Part shown: positions 17,876 to 25,809 of the stretch, in pieces
Layout: each line of letters starts with the position of its first letter
Position numbering within the stretch: position 1 is the stretch's first letter
DNA from: Pseudomonas chlororaphis
GTDB lineage: Bacteria; Pseudomonadota; Gammaproteobacteria; Pseudomonadales; Pseudomonadaceae
Length of the DNA stretch: 64,000 nt
Direction: 5' to 3'
Assembly: GCF_000783395.1 (NCBI RefSeq)
Contig: NZ_JSFK01000018.1
Location: 62,001 to 126,000, forward strand
Notes under the pieces: generated by a model
The model's database searches: none
The model's input: only the letters and a program-made list of their open reading frames with translations
What the model was told of the DNA's origin: nothing
Made by a program: the position numbers and the translations under genes

Positions 17876-19693
17876 ATGCCTTATCGAAATGTTGTTCCGA
17901 CGCCGCGCAAACAGCCTTTGGCTTTGTCGCTGGCAGCCACGTTGATGCTGGTTTGCAGCGTGCCGTCGTGGGCGCTGGAGGCGCCGGCAAAACTGCAGGT
18001 GCCGACCCTGGCCTACGATGATCAGCAGATCATCCTGGTCTGGGAAAAGCCCGCCGATCACGCCGATATCAGCGACTACCGGGTCTACGCCAACGGTGTG
18101 TTGCTGGGCGGCAGCAACGCCAACAATGACCGCGTCTCGCCGGCCAAACCTTACATTGACCGCTTCTACGAACAGGATGTTGCCGGTTTTCACCATCGCA
18201 TCGGCATTCACAGTTACACCGCGCAAGGCTTGAAAGCGGATACGGCCTATCGGTTCACCGTGCGTTCGGTGGGCACCGATGGCAAGGAGTCGGCCGACAG
18301 CCCGCCCGTTGTGCAACGGACGAGCAAGGTCGCGGCCGTCTTCGATGTGAGGAAATATGGCGCCAAGGGTGACGGCAAAAGCCTCGATACCCTGGCGATC
18401 CAGAACGCCATCGACGCCTGCACCCCCGGCTGCAAAGTATGGTTGCCCAAGGGCACCTACAAAAGCGGGGCGCTTTACCTGAAGAGCAACATCACCGTGG
18501 AAATCGCCGAGGGTGCAACGCTGTTGGGTTCCGAGCGTGCCGAAGACTATCCGTTGGCCGGCTACATCCAGTATCCGTATTCGAGCACCGTGCGCCCGGC
18601 GTCGCTGATCAACGCCTTGCCGCGCGATCCGCGGCAGCACCAGTCCTTCGAAAACATCCGCATCGTCGGCAAAGGCACGATTGACGGTAACGGCTGGAAG
18701 CGCCGCGCCGATGTCGTCGACGAGCGCGGTCAGCCATTGCCGTTCTACCTGCCCAGCGACAACACCCGCTACCAGCAGGACGGCATTCTGGCCAAGGCGC
18801 AAGTCGAGCAAGCGGTCGCGCGCGGCATGAACGTCAAGGATGCCTACGGGCAGATGCGCTCGTCGCTGATCACCCTGCGCAACGTAAAAAATGTGTTCTA
18901 CGGCGGTTTCACCGTGGTGAACCCGGCCTTCCACGGAATCATGAACCTGGAAACTGAAAACGTAGTGCTGGCCAACACCACGCATAAAACCTACGACGCC
19001 AATAACGGCGATGGCATCGAATTCGCCAACAGCAAGGGCGCGATGGTCTTCAACAACTTCTTTGATACCGGCGATGACTGCGTCAATTTTGCTGCGGGTA
19101 CCGGCGCGGAGGCCGTGCAGCAAAAACCGCAGGAAGATGCCTGGATCTTCAATAACTACTTCCGCAAGGGCCACGGTATGGTGGTTGCCGGCAGCCATAC
19201 CGGCGCATGGATTCAAAACATCCTGGCCGAAGACAACGTTTCCGATGGCACCGATGCCGGCCTGCGCATGAAAAGCACCAACTTCATGGGCGGCGGCGCG
19301 CGTAACGTGATCTTCCGCGACTCGGCGATCCGCAATACGCTCAAGCAGGCGTTCATTTTTACCCTTGACTACAACGATCCGAACGCCAAGCTGGATTACC
19401 AGCGCTCAACCATTCCCGGGCAGTTCCGCGATATCCGCGTCGCCGACGTGAGCGTGGAAAATGCTCAAGGCAAGGCGATCGAGGTCAAGGGTGACAGTCA
19501 GCACAATGCCTGGCATCAGGGGTTGGTGTTCGAGCGCGTGCGCTTCAGTGGTCCGGCCCAGGCGCAGATCGACGGGCTGAAGGATTCTCTGTTCGACCAT
19601 GTGTCGTTCAGTGAGCACGGCGCTGCCAACCCGTGGCAAGTCACCGGGAGTGTCGGGCTGACGTTCAAGGATGTGCAGCCGCCACCCTTGTAG
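17876..19693 (+). CDS. GH28 polygalacturonase with N-terminal fibronectin type III domain
   Basis: Secreted or periplasmic hydrolase of polygalacturonate, probably exo-acting. The 605-residue protein has a signal peptide to about residue 36 (SWA-LE), an FnIII domain (about 40-150) and a GH28 beta-helix. All family motifs are present: NGDGIEF, DTGDDCVN (catalytic Asp pair), GHGMVVAGSHTG and RMKST. The FnIII-GH28 layout matches exo-poly-alpha-galacturonosidases (PehX type). It has an AAGGAG ribosome site. It ends the operon, 7 bases from the convergent small gene. Together with PelA it supplies substrate to KdgM. Confidence 0.91.
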   Translation: MPYRNVVPTPRKQPLALSLAATLMLVCSVPSWALEAPAKLQVPTLAYDDQQIILVWEKPADHADISDYRVYANGVLLGGSNANNDRVSPAKPYIDRFYEQDVAGFHHRIGIHSYTAQGLKADTAYRFTVRSVGTDGKESADSPPVVQRTSKVAAVFDVRKYGAKGDGKSLDTLAIQNAIDACTPGCKVWLPKGTYKSGALYLKSNITVEIAEGATLLGSERAEDYPLAGYIQYPYSSTVRPASLINALPRDPRQHQSFENIRIVGKGTIDGNGWKRRADVVDERGQPLPFYLPSDNTRYQQDGILAKAQVEQAVARGMNVKDAYGQMRSSLITLRNVKNVFYGGFTVVNPAFHGIMNLETENVVLANTTHKTYDANNGDGIEFANSKGAMVFNNFFDTGDDCVNFAAGTGAEAVQQKPQEDAWIFNNYFRKGHGMVVAGSHTGAWIQNILAEDNVSDGTDAGLRMKSTNFMGGGARNVIFRDSAIRNTLKQAFIFTLDYNDPNAKLDYQRSTIPGQFRDIRVADVSVENAQGKAIEVKGDSQHNAWHQGLVFERVRFSGPAQAQIDGLKDSLFDHVSFSEHGAANPWQVTGSVGLTFKDVQPPPL

Positions 19694-19700
19694 AACCTGA

Positions 19701-19979
19701 TCAAGGTTTCGGTGATTTACCGAGGTCTTCCGAGTCGCTCGAAGTAGCAGCATCTTTTGCCGTTTCATGCGACTCGGCGCCGGAGTTTGAACCCGACGCC
19801 TCTTCACCTTTCTTGTCGGCCTTGTCTGCGTTGGATTGAGCTTTACTGGCCTGATTCACGCCGGGAAGCGCGGTCGGTGGCGCGGCAGACTCGTCAGCAG
19901 TCTTCGCGGCTGCCGAGGCGAAAAGCGGGCAGGCCGCGAGCAGGCCAGTCAGGGTGATCGCTGCAATGGTTCTGTTCAT
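19701..19979 (-). CDS. Small exported hypothetical protein
   Basis: 92 residues with a clear signal peptide (cleavage near residue 24, ASA-AA) and a low-complexity hydrophilic remainder rich in Ala, Ser, Lys, Glu and Asp. No family recognised. Codon use resembles the neighbours. The Cys within the signal (LAACPLF) could be a weak lipobox, but the residues after it are hydrophobic. Confidence 0.65.
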   Translation of the reverse strand: MNRTIAAITLTGLLAACPLFASAAAKTADESAAPPTALPGVNQASKAQSNADKADKKGEEASGSNSGAESHETAKDAATSSDSEDLGKSPKP

Positions 19980-20079
19980 GATGGGCGTCTTCCGGTGGAA
20001 GCAGATGGTGATTCATTGGAAGCGCCCGGCAAGCAAAGGTGCCCGCTGCTGGACGGGCGGTCAGTCGCTAAAGTTTGCC

Positions 20080-21684
20080 TCACTTGGGCTCGACGATCTG
20101 GCTCCACTCAAGCCCGAACCGGCCGAGGTATTTCCTCAGTCGATCGGCATCGTTGGCTTGTGCCTTGGCCTGGCGCGATATTCCGAACAGGCGGCGGCCG
20201 GCATCGGACAAGCTGTCCGCCTGCCGGCACACCTCGATCACTGCCTTCAATTGCAAGCGGTCGAACAGATCCATGCTTTCGGCGTCCCCCGGCAACTCTC
20301 CTGAAATCGCCTGCGGTTGTGCCAAGCCCCACGCGTAGCGCAGCCGATCAATTTCTTCCTGCACCTGTGCCTCGTCGATACGTCCGCTGTCGGCCAGGGT
20401 CGCCATTCGTGTGATCGAGGCGGAGAGTTCACGGAAGTTGCCGAGCCACGCCGCCTCGCGAGAGCTGGCGAACGCCAGATAACTGCGCCGGGCTTCCAGG
20501 TTGAAGCGCACCAGTTGCCCGTGTTCACGGGCGTGACGTTCCAGCTCGAAATCAATGTTCGGTTCGATGTCCTCGCGGCGACCAGCGAGGCCGGGCAGGT
20601 CGAACGTCCACAGGTTGATGCGTGCGTACAAATCTTCGCGGAACAAGCCATCAGCGACCCGGCTGCGCAGGTCGCGGTGAGTGCCGGCGATGATCAGGAA
20701 ATCGCTTTCGACCTCCTTGTCCGAGCCCAGCGGAAAGAAGCGTTTTTCTTCAATCGCCTTGAGCAGCATCGCCTGTTCGTCTGCGCCCAGTTCGCCGATC
20801 TCATCGAGGAACAGCATGCCGCCATCGGCAGCGCGCAACAGGCCGTCGCGGGCATTCTGTGCGCCGGTGAAGGCACCTTTGACATGGCCGAACAACGCCG
20901 ACATCGCGCCATCGCCACGCAGGGTGGCGCAGTTTACCTCGACAAAGCGCCCCTGCATTTGATGGCGGCTGCGTTTGAGTTCGTAGATGCGTCGGGCGAG
21001 GAAGGATTTACCGGCGCCGGTCGGGCCGATCAGCAGCATCGGTGCCTTCGAGCGCACGGCCACGCGCTCGATCTGTTCGATCGAGCGGTTGAAAGCGGCG
21101 TTGCGTGTGGCGATGCCGGACTTCAAGAACTCCAGGCCTTCGAGGCGCTTGTTGGCGAAGCGCGAAGCGATGCGATCGTAGCGCGACAGGTCGAGATCGA
21201 TCAGGGCATGCGTGCCGATGGCGTGATCGCTGTCGCTGTTGCGCTTGGCCGGAGAGGTCTGGATCAGCCGCGCCGGCAGATAGCGCGCCTCGGTCAGCAG
21301 GAACCAGCAAATCTGCGCGACGTGGGTGCCGGTGGTGATGTGGATGAGGTAGTCCTCGCGCTCGGTATCGAAGGTGTAGGCGGTGGTGAAGTCGTGCAGC
21401 GCACCGTAGACCTCTTCGAAATCCCATGGGTTGCGCAGTGACATCGGGTGCAAGCGCACCTCGGTCTCCGGCGAAACCTGCTGGATGTCGACGCGCACCC
21501 GCTCGGCGAGGCTGACGTCGCGGGCGTCGACGCCGTGAATCAACTCGAGCCGGTTGATCAGCACGTCCTGCTGTTGGCACAAGCCAACACTGGGGCGCCA
21601 ATGGCTCCAGCGATTGGCGCCTTTGCCTACGCGATCAAGGGTGGCGCCGATAAAACCGATGGCGACGGTTTGCTTGTTTGGCAT
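20080..21684 (-). CDS. rtcR: RtcR, sigma-54-dependent activator of the RNA-repair operon
   Basis: Transcription activator of 534 residues. An N-terminal RtcR ligand-sensing region (about 1-180, CARF-like in known family members) precedes an AAA+ domain with Walker A GPTGAGKSF, the sigma-54 contact motif GAFTGA, Walker B GGMLFLDEIGEL and R-fingers near FREDLYARIN. A C-terminal helix-turn-helix follows (SLSDAGRRLFGISR). It is divergent from the Ro/Y-RNA/rtcBA genes, whose promoter has a -24/-12 element at 21830. In known systems the N-domain senses RNA fragments with particular ends. Confidence 0.94.
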   Translation of the reverse strand: MPNKQTVAIGFIGATLDRVGKGANRWSHWRPSVGLCQQQDVLINRLELIHGVDARDVSLAERVRVDIQQVSPETEVRLHPMSLRNPWDFEEVYGALHDFTTAYTFDTEREDYLIHITTGTHVAQICWFLLTEARYLPARLIQTSPAKRNSDSDHAIGTHALIDLDLSRYDRIASRFANKRLEGLEFLKSGIATRNAAFNRSIEQIERVAVRSKAPMLLIGPTGAGKSFLARRIYELKRSRHQMQGRFVEVNCATLRGDGAMSALFGHVKGAFTGAQNARDGLLRAADGGMLFLDEIGELGADEQAMLLKAIEEKRFFPLGSDKEVESDFLIIAGTHRDLRSRVADGLFREDLYARINLWTFDLPGLAGRREDIEPNIDFELERHAREHGQLVRFNLEARRSYLAFASSREAAWLGNFRELSASITRMATLADSGRIDEAQVQEEIDRLRYAWGLAQPQAISGELPGDAESMDLFDRLQLKAVIEVCRQADSLSDAGRRLFGISRQAKAQANDADRLRKYLGRFGLEWSQIVEPK

Positions 21685-21685
21685 G

Positions 21686-21703
21686 TTTATCTCAAAAGAT
21701 AAA
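21686..21703. promoter_or_regulatory. Palindrome next to the rtcR start
   Basis: TTTATCT-CAAA-AGATAAA is a perfect 7-4-7 dyad located two bases upstream of the rtcR start codon. It could be an RtcR or other operator, or a hairpin limiting rtcR translation. The 204-base spacer to the next gene is markedly AT-rich. Confidence 0.4.
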
Positions 21704-21829
21704 AAACGATATCCAATGATAAATATTCGGCGATAGGTTTGTCGTCAGTTCATTCGATGAAACACAACATAAAAAATAAAAACGTTGTAAATCAATAAGA
21801 TATAAATATTTTTCGTTGGAAAGCAAAAG

Positions 21830-21846
21830 CTGGCACAGCCGCTGCA
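21830..21846 (+). promoter_or_regulatory. Sigma-54 promoter of the rsr-Y RNA-rtcBA operon
   Basis: CTGGCACAGCCGCTGCA has GG and GC exactly ten bases apart and matches TGGCAC-N5-TTGCW at nearly every position. Transcription should start near 21856. That excludes the ATG at 21847 and fixes the Ro-protein start at 21889. Confidence 0.88.
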
Positions 21847-21888
21847 ATGTCTATCGCAACGAACAGGACAACACAGCGAGACGCCAAG

Positions 21889-23436
21889 ATGGCCAACTCA
21901 AATCTCTTCAACACGCAATCGAATCACTTGCCGGCCTGCGACACCTTGAATGCTTCCGGTGCCAGCGCTTACGCCTACAGCCCGAAGCACCAACTGGCGC
22001 AATTGGCAGTCACCGGTTGCCTGAACCAGACCTTTTACGCCTCCGCAGAAAGTCAGTTGGACCAAGTGTTGAAGCTGGTGGCCGAGCTCGACAGTCGTTT
22101 CGTGGCGAAAACCGCGATCTACGCCCGCCAAAAGGGTCACATGAAAGACATGCCGGCATTGTTGCTGGCGGCATTGACCGCGCAGCGTTCCAGTCTGGTG
22201 CCAGAGGTTTTCGAGCAAGTCATCGACAGCGGCAAGATGCTGCGCAACTTTGTCCAGATCCTTCGTAGTGGTGCCACCGGGCGTAAATCCCTTGGCTCGC
22301 AACCCAAGCGTCTGGTGCAGAACTGGCTGAACAGCGCGACCGAGCGGCAACTGCTGCAAGCGTCGATCGGCAATCAACCGTCGTTGGCGGACGTGGTGAA
22401 GATGGTTCACCCCAAACCTGCCGAAGCGTGGCGCGAAGCGTTTTTCGCCTGGTTGATTGGCAAACCGGTGGAGGCAAAGGCCTTGCCGGAGCTGACCCGC
22501 GATTTGCTGGCGTTTCGCAGCGGCGCGAGTGATGAAGTGCCGGCGGTGCCGTTTCAGTTGCTCGGCAACGAAACACTGAGCAAGGAGCAATGGGCCACTC
22601 AAGCCCGCAACATGGGCTGGCAGGGATTGCGCATCAACCTCAACACCTTGGCGCGGCACGGCGCGTTTGAAGTACCGGGTTGCATCGACTATGTCGCGGC
22701 GCGGTTGGCCGATCCACAGGAAGTGGCGAAGGCGCGGGTGTATCCGTACCAGTTGTTGTCGGCTTATCGGATGATGGGCGAAAACACCCCGGCGGCGATC
22801 CGCGAAGCCTTGCAAGATGCGCTGGAGTTGTCGCTGGCCAACGTGCCCACGCTTAAGGGCGCGGTGGTGGTTTGCCCGGATGTGTCGGGTTCGATGGGCA
22901 GCTCGGTGACCGGTTATCGCCCTGGCGCAACCTCGCAGGTGCGCTGCATCGACGTGGCGGCGCTGGTCGCCGCAGCGGTATTGCGCAAACAACCGGCTGC
23001 GCGGGTGATGCCGTTCGAGATCAACGTGGTGGATATCCAGCTCAACCCGCGTGACAGTGTCATCAGCAACGCCGAGAAGCTCGCCGGCATTTTTGGCGGC
23101 GGTACCAACTGCTCGGCACCGCTGAAGAGGTTGGCGGACAGTAAGGCCAGGGTCGATACGTTGATCATGGTCTCGGACAACGAGTCGTGGATCGATGCGC
23201 AGCGTTACGGTGCCAGCGAGACGATGCGCCAATGGGAGCGGATCAAGAAGCTCAACCCACAGGCCCGACTGGTGTGCATCGACATCCAGCCAGGCCATGC
23301 AACACAGGCGGCGGATCGCGATGACATCTTGAATGTTGGCGGTTTCAGCGATGCGGTGTTCGACGTGATCGAGCAGTTCACCAGCGGCCAATACAGTGCG
23401 CAGCACTGGGTCGACGCGATCGAAAGCGCGTCATGA
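21889..23436 (+). CDS. rsr: Ro60 orthologue (TROVE and vWA domain RNA-binding protein)
   Basis: Ring-shaped RNA-binding protein that holds Y RNAs and misfolded RNA and can partner exonucleases. The 515-residue protein has an N-terminal TROVE HEAT-repeat region (about 20-320) and a C-terminal von Willebrand A domain with the MIDAS motif DVSGSMGSS, the Thr-containing GGGTNCSAPL and the Asp in VSDNESW. The start follows from the sigma-54 promoter position. Three Y-RNA-like structures follow directly, then rtcB, as expected for bacterial Ro-rtc operons such as that of Salmonella. Confidence 0.93.
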   Translation: MANSNLFNTQSNHLPACDTLNASGASAYAYSPKHQLAQLAVTGCLNQTFYASAESQLDQVLKLVAELDSRFVAKTAIYARQKGHMKDMPALLLAALTAQRSSLVPEVFEQVIDSGKMLRNFVQILRSGATGRKSLGSQPKRLVQNWLNSATERQLLQASIGNQPSLADVVKMVHPKPAEAWREAFFAWLIGKPVEAKALPELTRDLLAFRSGASDEVPAVPFQLLGNETLSKEQWATQARNMGWQGLRINLNTLARHGAFEVPGCIDYVAARLADPQEVAKARVYPYQLLSAYRMMGENTPAAIREALQDALELSLANVPTLKGAVVVCPDVSGSMGSSVTGYRPGATSQVRCIDVAALVAAAVLRKQPAARVMPFEINVVDIQLNPRDSVISNAEKLAGIFGGGTNCSAPLKRLADSKARVDTLIMVSDNESWIDAQRYGASETMRQWERIKKLNPQARLVCIDIQPGHATQAADRDDILNVGGFSDAVFDVIEQFTSGQYSAQHWVDAIESAS

Positions 23437-23450
23437 ATTGATTGATCACC

Positions 23451-23508
23451 GGCGCTGAATGCCGATGGGACTACATCCAAGACGTCTCATCAAGCCCTTG
23501 TCAGCGCC
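23451..23508 (+). ncRNA. Y RNA-like element 1 (minimal Ro-binding stem-loop)
   Basis: 58 bases fold into an 8-bp outer stem GGCGCTGA/TCAGCGCC (23451-23458 with 23501-23508), an asymmetric internal loop, and an 8-bp inner stem GATGGGAC/GTCTCATC (23464-23471 with 23484-23491, one G-U pair). The terminal loop begins TACATC. It shares GAATGC, TACATC and TTGTC at equivalent places with the next two elements but has no tRNA-like domain. It begins 14 bases after the Ro-protein gene. Confidence 0.7.
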
Positions 23509-23514
23509 AGTGAC

Positions 23515-23600
23515 GGCACGAATGCCTGATGGCTGTACATCTTAGGCCGGTTAAGTCCGGAGCGCGGCAACGCGCAACAGTCATCAACTTTTGTCGTGCC
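23515..23600 (+). ncRNA. Y RNA-like element 2 (reduced tRNA-like head)
   Basis: Outer stem GGCACGA/TCGTGCC (23515-23521 with 23594-23600). Inner stem TGATGGCTGT/ACAGTCATCA (23527-23536 with 23577-23586, one G-U). The head has two hairpins: CCGG-TTAAGT-CCGG (23547-23560), resembling a T arm, and GCGCG-GCAA-CGCGC (23562-23575), a GNRA-capped stem like a closed acceptor stem. It has the shared GAATGC, TACATC and TTGTC blocks. A T-run follows at 23604-23609, which could end or pause transcription. Confidence 0.72.
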
Positions 23601-23619
23601 ACCTTTTTTGCAGTTATTG

Positions 23620-23722
23620 GCAGCGAATGCGACAGGCACTACATCGGAAAGCGGGTTCGACTCCCGCCCCGGCAACGGGGGCTCAACTGGCAGAGCCACA
23701 GTGCCTGTGTTTTTGTCGCTGC
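23620..23722 (+). ncRNA. Y RNA-like element 3 with full tRNA-like domain (YrlA-like)
   Basis: Outer stem GCAGCGA/TCGCTGC (23620-23626 with 23716-23722) and a 9-bp inner stem ACAGGCACT/AGTGCCTGT (23632-23640 with 23700-23708). The head contains a perfect T arm GCGGG-TTCGACT-CCCGC (23651-23667), a GCAA-capped stem CCCG/CGGG (23668-23679) and a D arm GGCTC-AACTGGCA-GAGCC (23680-23697) carrying the GG that docks to the T loop. The order T arm, closed acceptor stem, D arm is a permuted tRNA in which the Ro-binding stem replaces the anticodon arm, as known for YrlA RNAs. Confidence 0.85.
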
Positions 23723-23772
23723 GACTTATAGAACAACGCCGAATCATCGGCCAATGAATAAAGAATGAAGAG

Positions 23773-24999
23773 ATGAAAGAACATACTTACCAACTGCTCG
23801 AAGTCGCCAACGGCAAACCGATCAAACTCTGGACCGAAGGCGTCCCGGTGGAAAACGAGGCCCGCGAGCAGTTGATGAACACCGCGAAAATGCCGTTCAT
23901 CTTCAAGCATCTGGCGGTCATGCCGGACGTGCACCTGGGCAAGGGCTCGACCATCGGCAGCGTGATCCCGACCGTCGGCGCGATCATTCCGGCAGCGGTC
24001 GGCGTCGACATCGGCTGCGGAATGATCGCCGCGCGTACTTCGCTGACCGCCGCTGATTTGCCGGACAACCTGCTCGGTCTGCGCAGCGCCATCGAGCAAG
24101 CCGTGCCGCATGGCCGCAGTTCAAACCGTTCGCGACGCGACAAGGGCGCCTGGGATGAAATCCCGCAGCAAGCCGATCAGGCCTGGGCGGGGTTGCAGCC
24201 ACGGTTCAAGTTGATCACCGACAAGTACCCGAAACTGGCCAACACCAACAACCGTGGGCACCTCGGTACGCTCGGCAGCGGCAACCACTTCATCGAAGTG
24301 TGCCTGGATGAAGCCAACCGGGTCTGGTTCATGTTGCACAGTGGCTCGCGCGGTGTCGGCAACGCCATCGGCAACCTGTTCATCCAGATGGCTCAGGCGG
24401 ATATGCGTCAGCACATCGCCAACTTGCCGGACCGTGACCTGGCCTACTTCGAAGAGGGCAGCCAGCACTTTGATGATTACGTGGAAGCGGTGGGTTGGGC
24501 GCAGGACTTCGCCAAACAGAACCGCGAAATGATGATGCGCGCGGTGATCCAGGCGACGCGACAGATTATTCGCAAGCCGTTTGAAGTGGCGCTGGAAGCG
24601 GTCAACTGCCATCACAACTACGTGCAGAAAGAGCGGCATTTTGGTGAAGAGGTGCTGGTCACCCGCAAAGGCGCGGTGTCGGCGAAGAAGGGCGAGCTGG
24701 GGATTATTCCGGGCTCGATGGGTGCCAAGAGTTTCATCGTTCGCGGTCTGGGCAACGAAGAGTCGTTCAGCTCCTGCAGCCACGGCGCCGGCCGCACGAT
24801 GAGCCGCACCAAGGCCAAGAACACTTTTACCGTCGAGGATCAGATTCGCGCCACTGCCCATGTGGAGTGCCGCAAGGACGAAGCGGTGATCGACGAAATT
24901 CCGATGGCCTACAAGGACATCGACAAAGTCATGCACGCCCAGCGTGAGCTGGTGGAAGTGCTGCACACCTTGCGTCAGGTGGTGTGCGTCAAAGGATAA
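23773..24999 (+). CDS. rtcB: RNA-splicing ligase RtcB
   Basis: Mn/GTP-dependent ligase joining 2',3'-cyclic phosphate or 3'-phosphate ends to 5'-OH ends of RNA. 408 residues. Metal-site motifs include MPDVHLGKGS, GVDIGCGMIAAR (Cys ligand), GTLGSGNHFIEV, LHSGSRGVGN and the guanylylated-His motif SHGAGRTMSR. The ATG follows AAGAATGAAGAG. It is downstream of the Y-RNA cluster and upstream of a nucleotidyltransferase gene and rtcA. Confidence 0.95.
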   Translation: MKEHTYQLLEVANGKPIKLWTEGVPVENEAREQLMNTAKMPFIFKHLAVMPDVHLGKGSTIGSVIPTVGAIIPAAVGVDIGCGMIAARTSLTAADLPDNLLGLRSAIEQAVPHGRSSNRSRRDKGAWDEIPQQADQAWAGLQPRFKLITDKYPKLANTNNRGHLGTLGSGNHFIEVCLDEANRVWFMLHSGSRGVGNAIGNLFIQMAQADMRQHIANLPDRDLAYFEEGSQHFDDYVEAVGWAQDFAKQNREMMMRAVIQATRQIIRKPFEVALEAVNCHHNYVQKERHFGEEVLVTRKGAVSAKKGELGIIPGSMGAKSFIVRGLGNEESFSSCSHGAGRTMSRTKAKNTFTVEDQIRATAHVECRKDEAVIDEIPMAYKDIDKVMHAQRELVEVLHTLRQVVCVKG

Positions 25000-25012
25000 A
25001 GGAAAGCAGGTC

Positions 25013-25801
25013 ATGGAGTTGCAAGAGCGTCATCCGCTGTGCGCCACGATGCGTGCGCGGGTACTGGAAGAGCTGGCACGCATAGAGCGTGAACGCAATG
25101 TCACGGTGTTGTATGCCTGTGAGTCAGGCAGCCGGGCCTGGGGTTTTGCCTCGACCGACAGCGATTACGACGTGCGGTTTGTCTACGTGGAAAAGCCCGA
25201 ATGGTTCGTCCAGGTCGATGCGCCACGTGATGTGATCGAACGTCCGCTGGACGATGAACTCGACGTCAGTGGCTGGGAACTGCGCAAGACCCTCGGGTTA
25301 TTGCGCAAATCCAATCCGACGTTATTGGAGTGGCTCGACTCGCCGCTGGTTTATCGCAGTGAAACCGCGCAAGTGGCACAGCTGCGCGAACTCGCCGAAG
25401 CGTTCTACAGCCCGCCAGCGGCGCGCAATCACTATCTGTCGATGGCGAAGAAGAACTTTCGCGGTTACCTGCAAGGTCAAACCGTGCGTTTCAAGAAGTA
25501 CTTCTACGTGCTGCGGCCGCTGCTGGCGGTGCGCTGGATCGACCAGGGGCGAGGGCGGCCACCGATGACGTTCGCCGACCTGCTGACCACCGTCGACGAC
25601 CGCGCGCTGCTCGCTGAAGTCGACGAACTGCTCGCCCTCAAACGCAATGCCGACGAGAGCGCCTACGGGCCGCGTCGTCCGGCGCTGCACGGGTTCATCG
25701 CCGCCGAGCTTGAGCGCGAAGTGCCGACATTACTCAGAACTCAGGAAGACTCGCGACGTCTGGATTGGTACCTCAGGGATACCGTCGGGCGATACGCGTA
25801 A
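25013..25801 (+). CDS. Predicted nucleotidyltransferase (YcgL/COG3541-like)
   Basis: 262-residue cytosolic protein of the DNA polymerase beta-like nucleotidyltransferase fold. The N-terminal motif SGSRAWGFASTDSDYDVR supplies the GS and the D-x-D metal ligands. The remainder is helical and Arg-rich (FKKYFYVLRPLLAVRW). It lies 13 bases after rtcB and 8 before rtcA, so it is probably translated from the same stress-induced transcript. An RNA-end or tRNA-related transferase activity is inferred from context only. The start at 25013 (MELQERH) follows AAAGGAAAGCAGG. Confidence 0.8.
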   Translation: MELQERHPLCATMRARVLEELARIERERNVTVLYACESGSRAWGFASTDSDYDVRFVYVEKPEWFVQVDAPRDVIERPLDDELDVSGWELRKTLGLLRKSNPTLLEWLDSPLVYRSETAQVAQLRELAEAFYSPPAARNHYLSMAKKNFRGYLQGQTVRFKKYFYVLRPLLAVRWIDQGRGRPPMTFADLLTTVDDRALLAEVDELLALKRNADESAYGPRRPALHGFIAAELEREVPTLLRTQEDSRRLDWYLRDTVGRYA

Positions 25802-25809
25802 GGAATGCA

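Noticed and set aside
23646..23697. T-arm and D-arm motifs as an ordinary tRNA gene.
   Set aside because: The arms are in permuted order, there is no anticodon arm and no open acceptor stem with CCA; the shared Y-RNA modules explain the sequence better.
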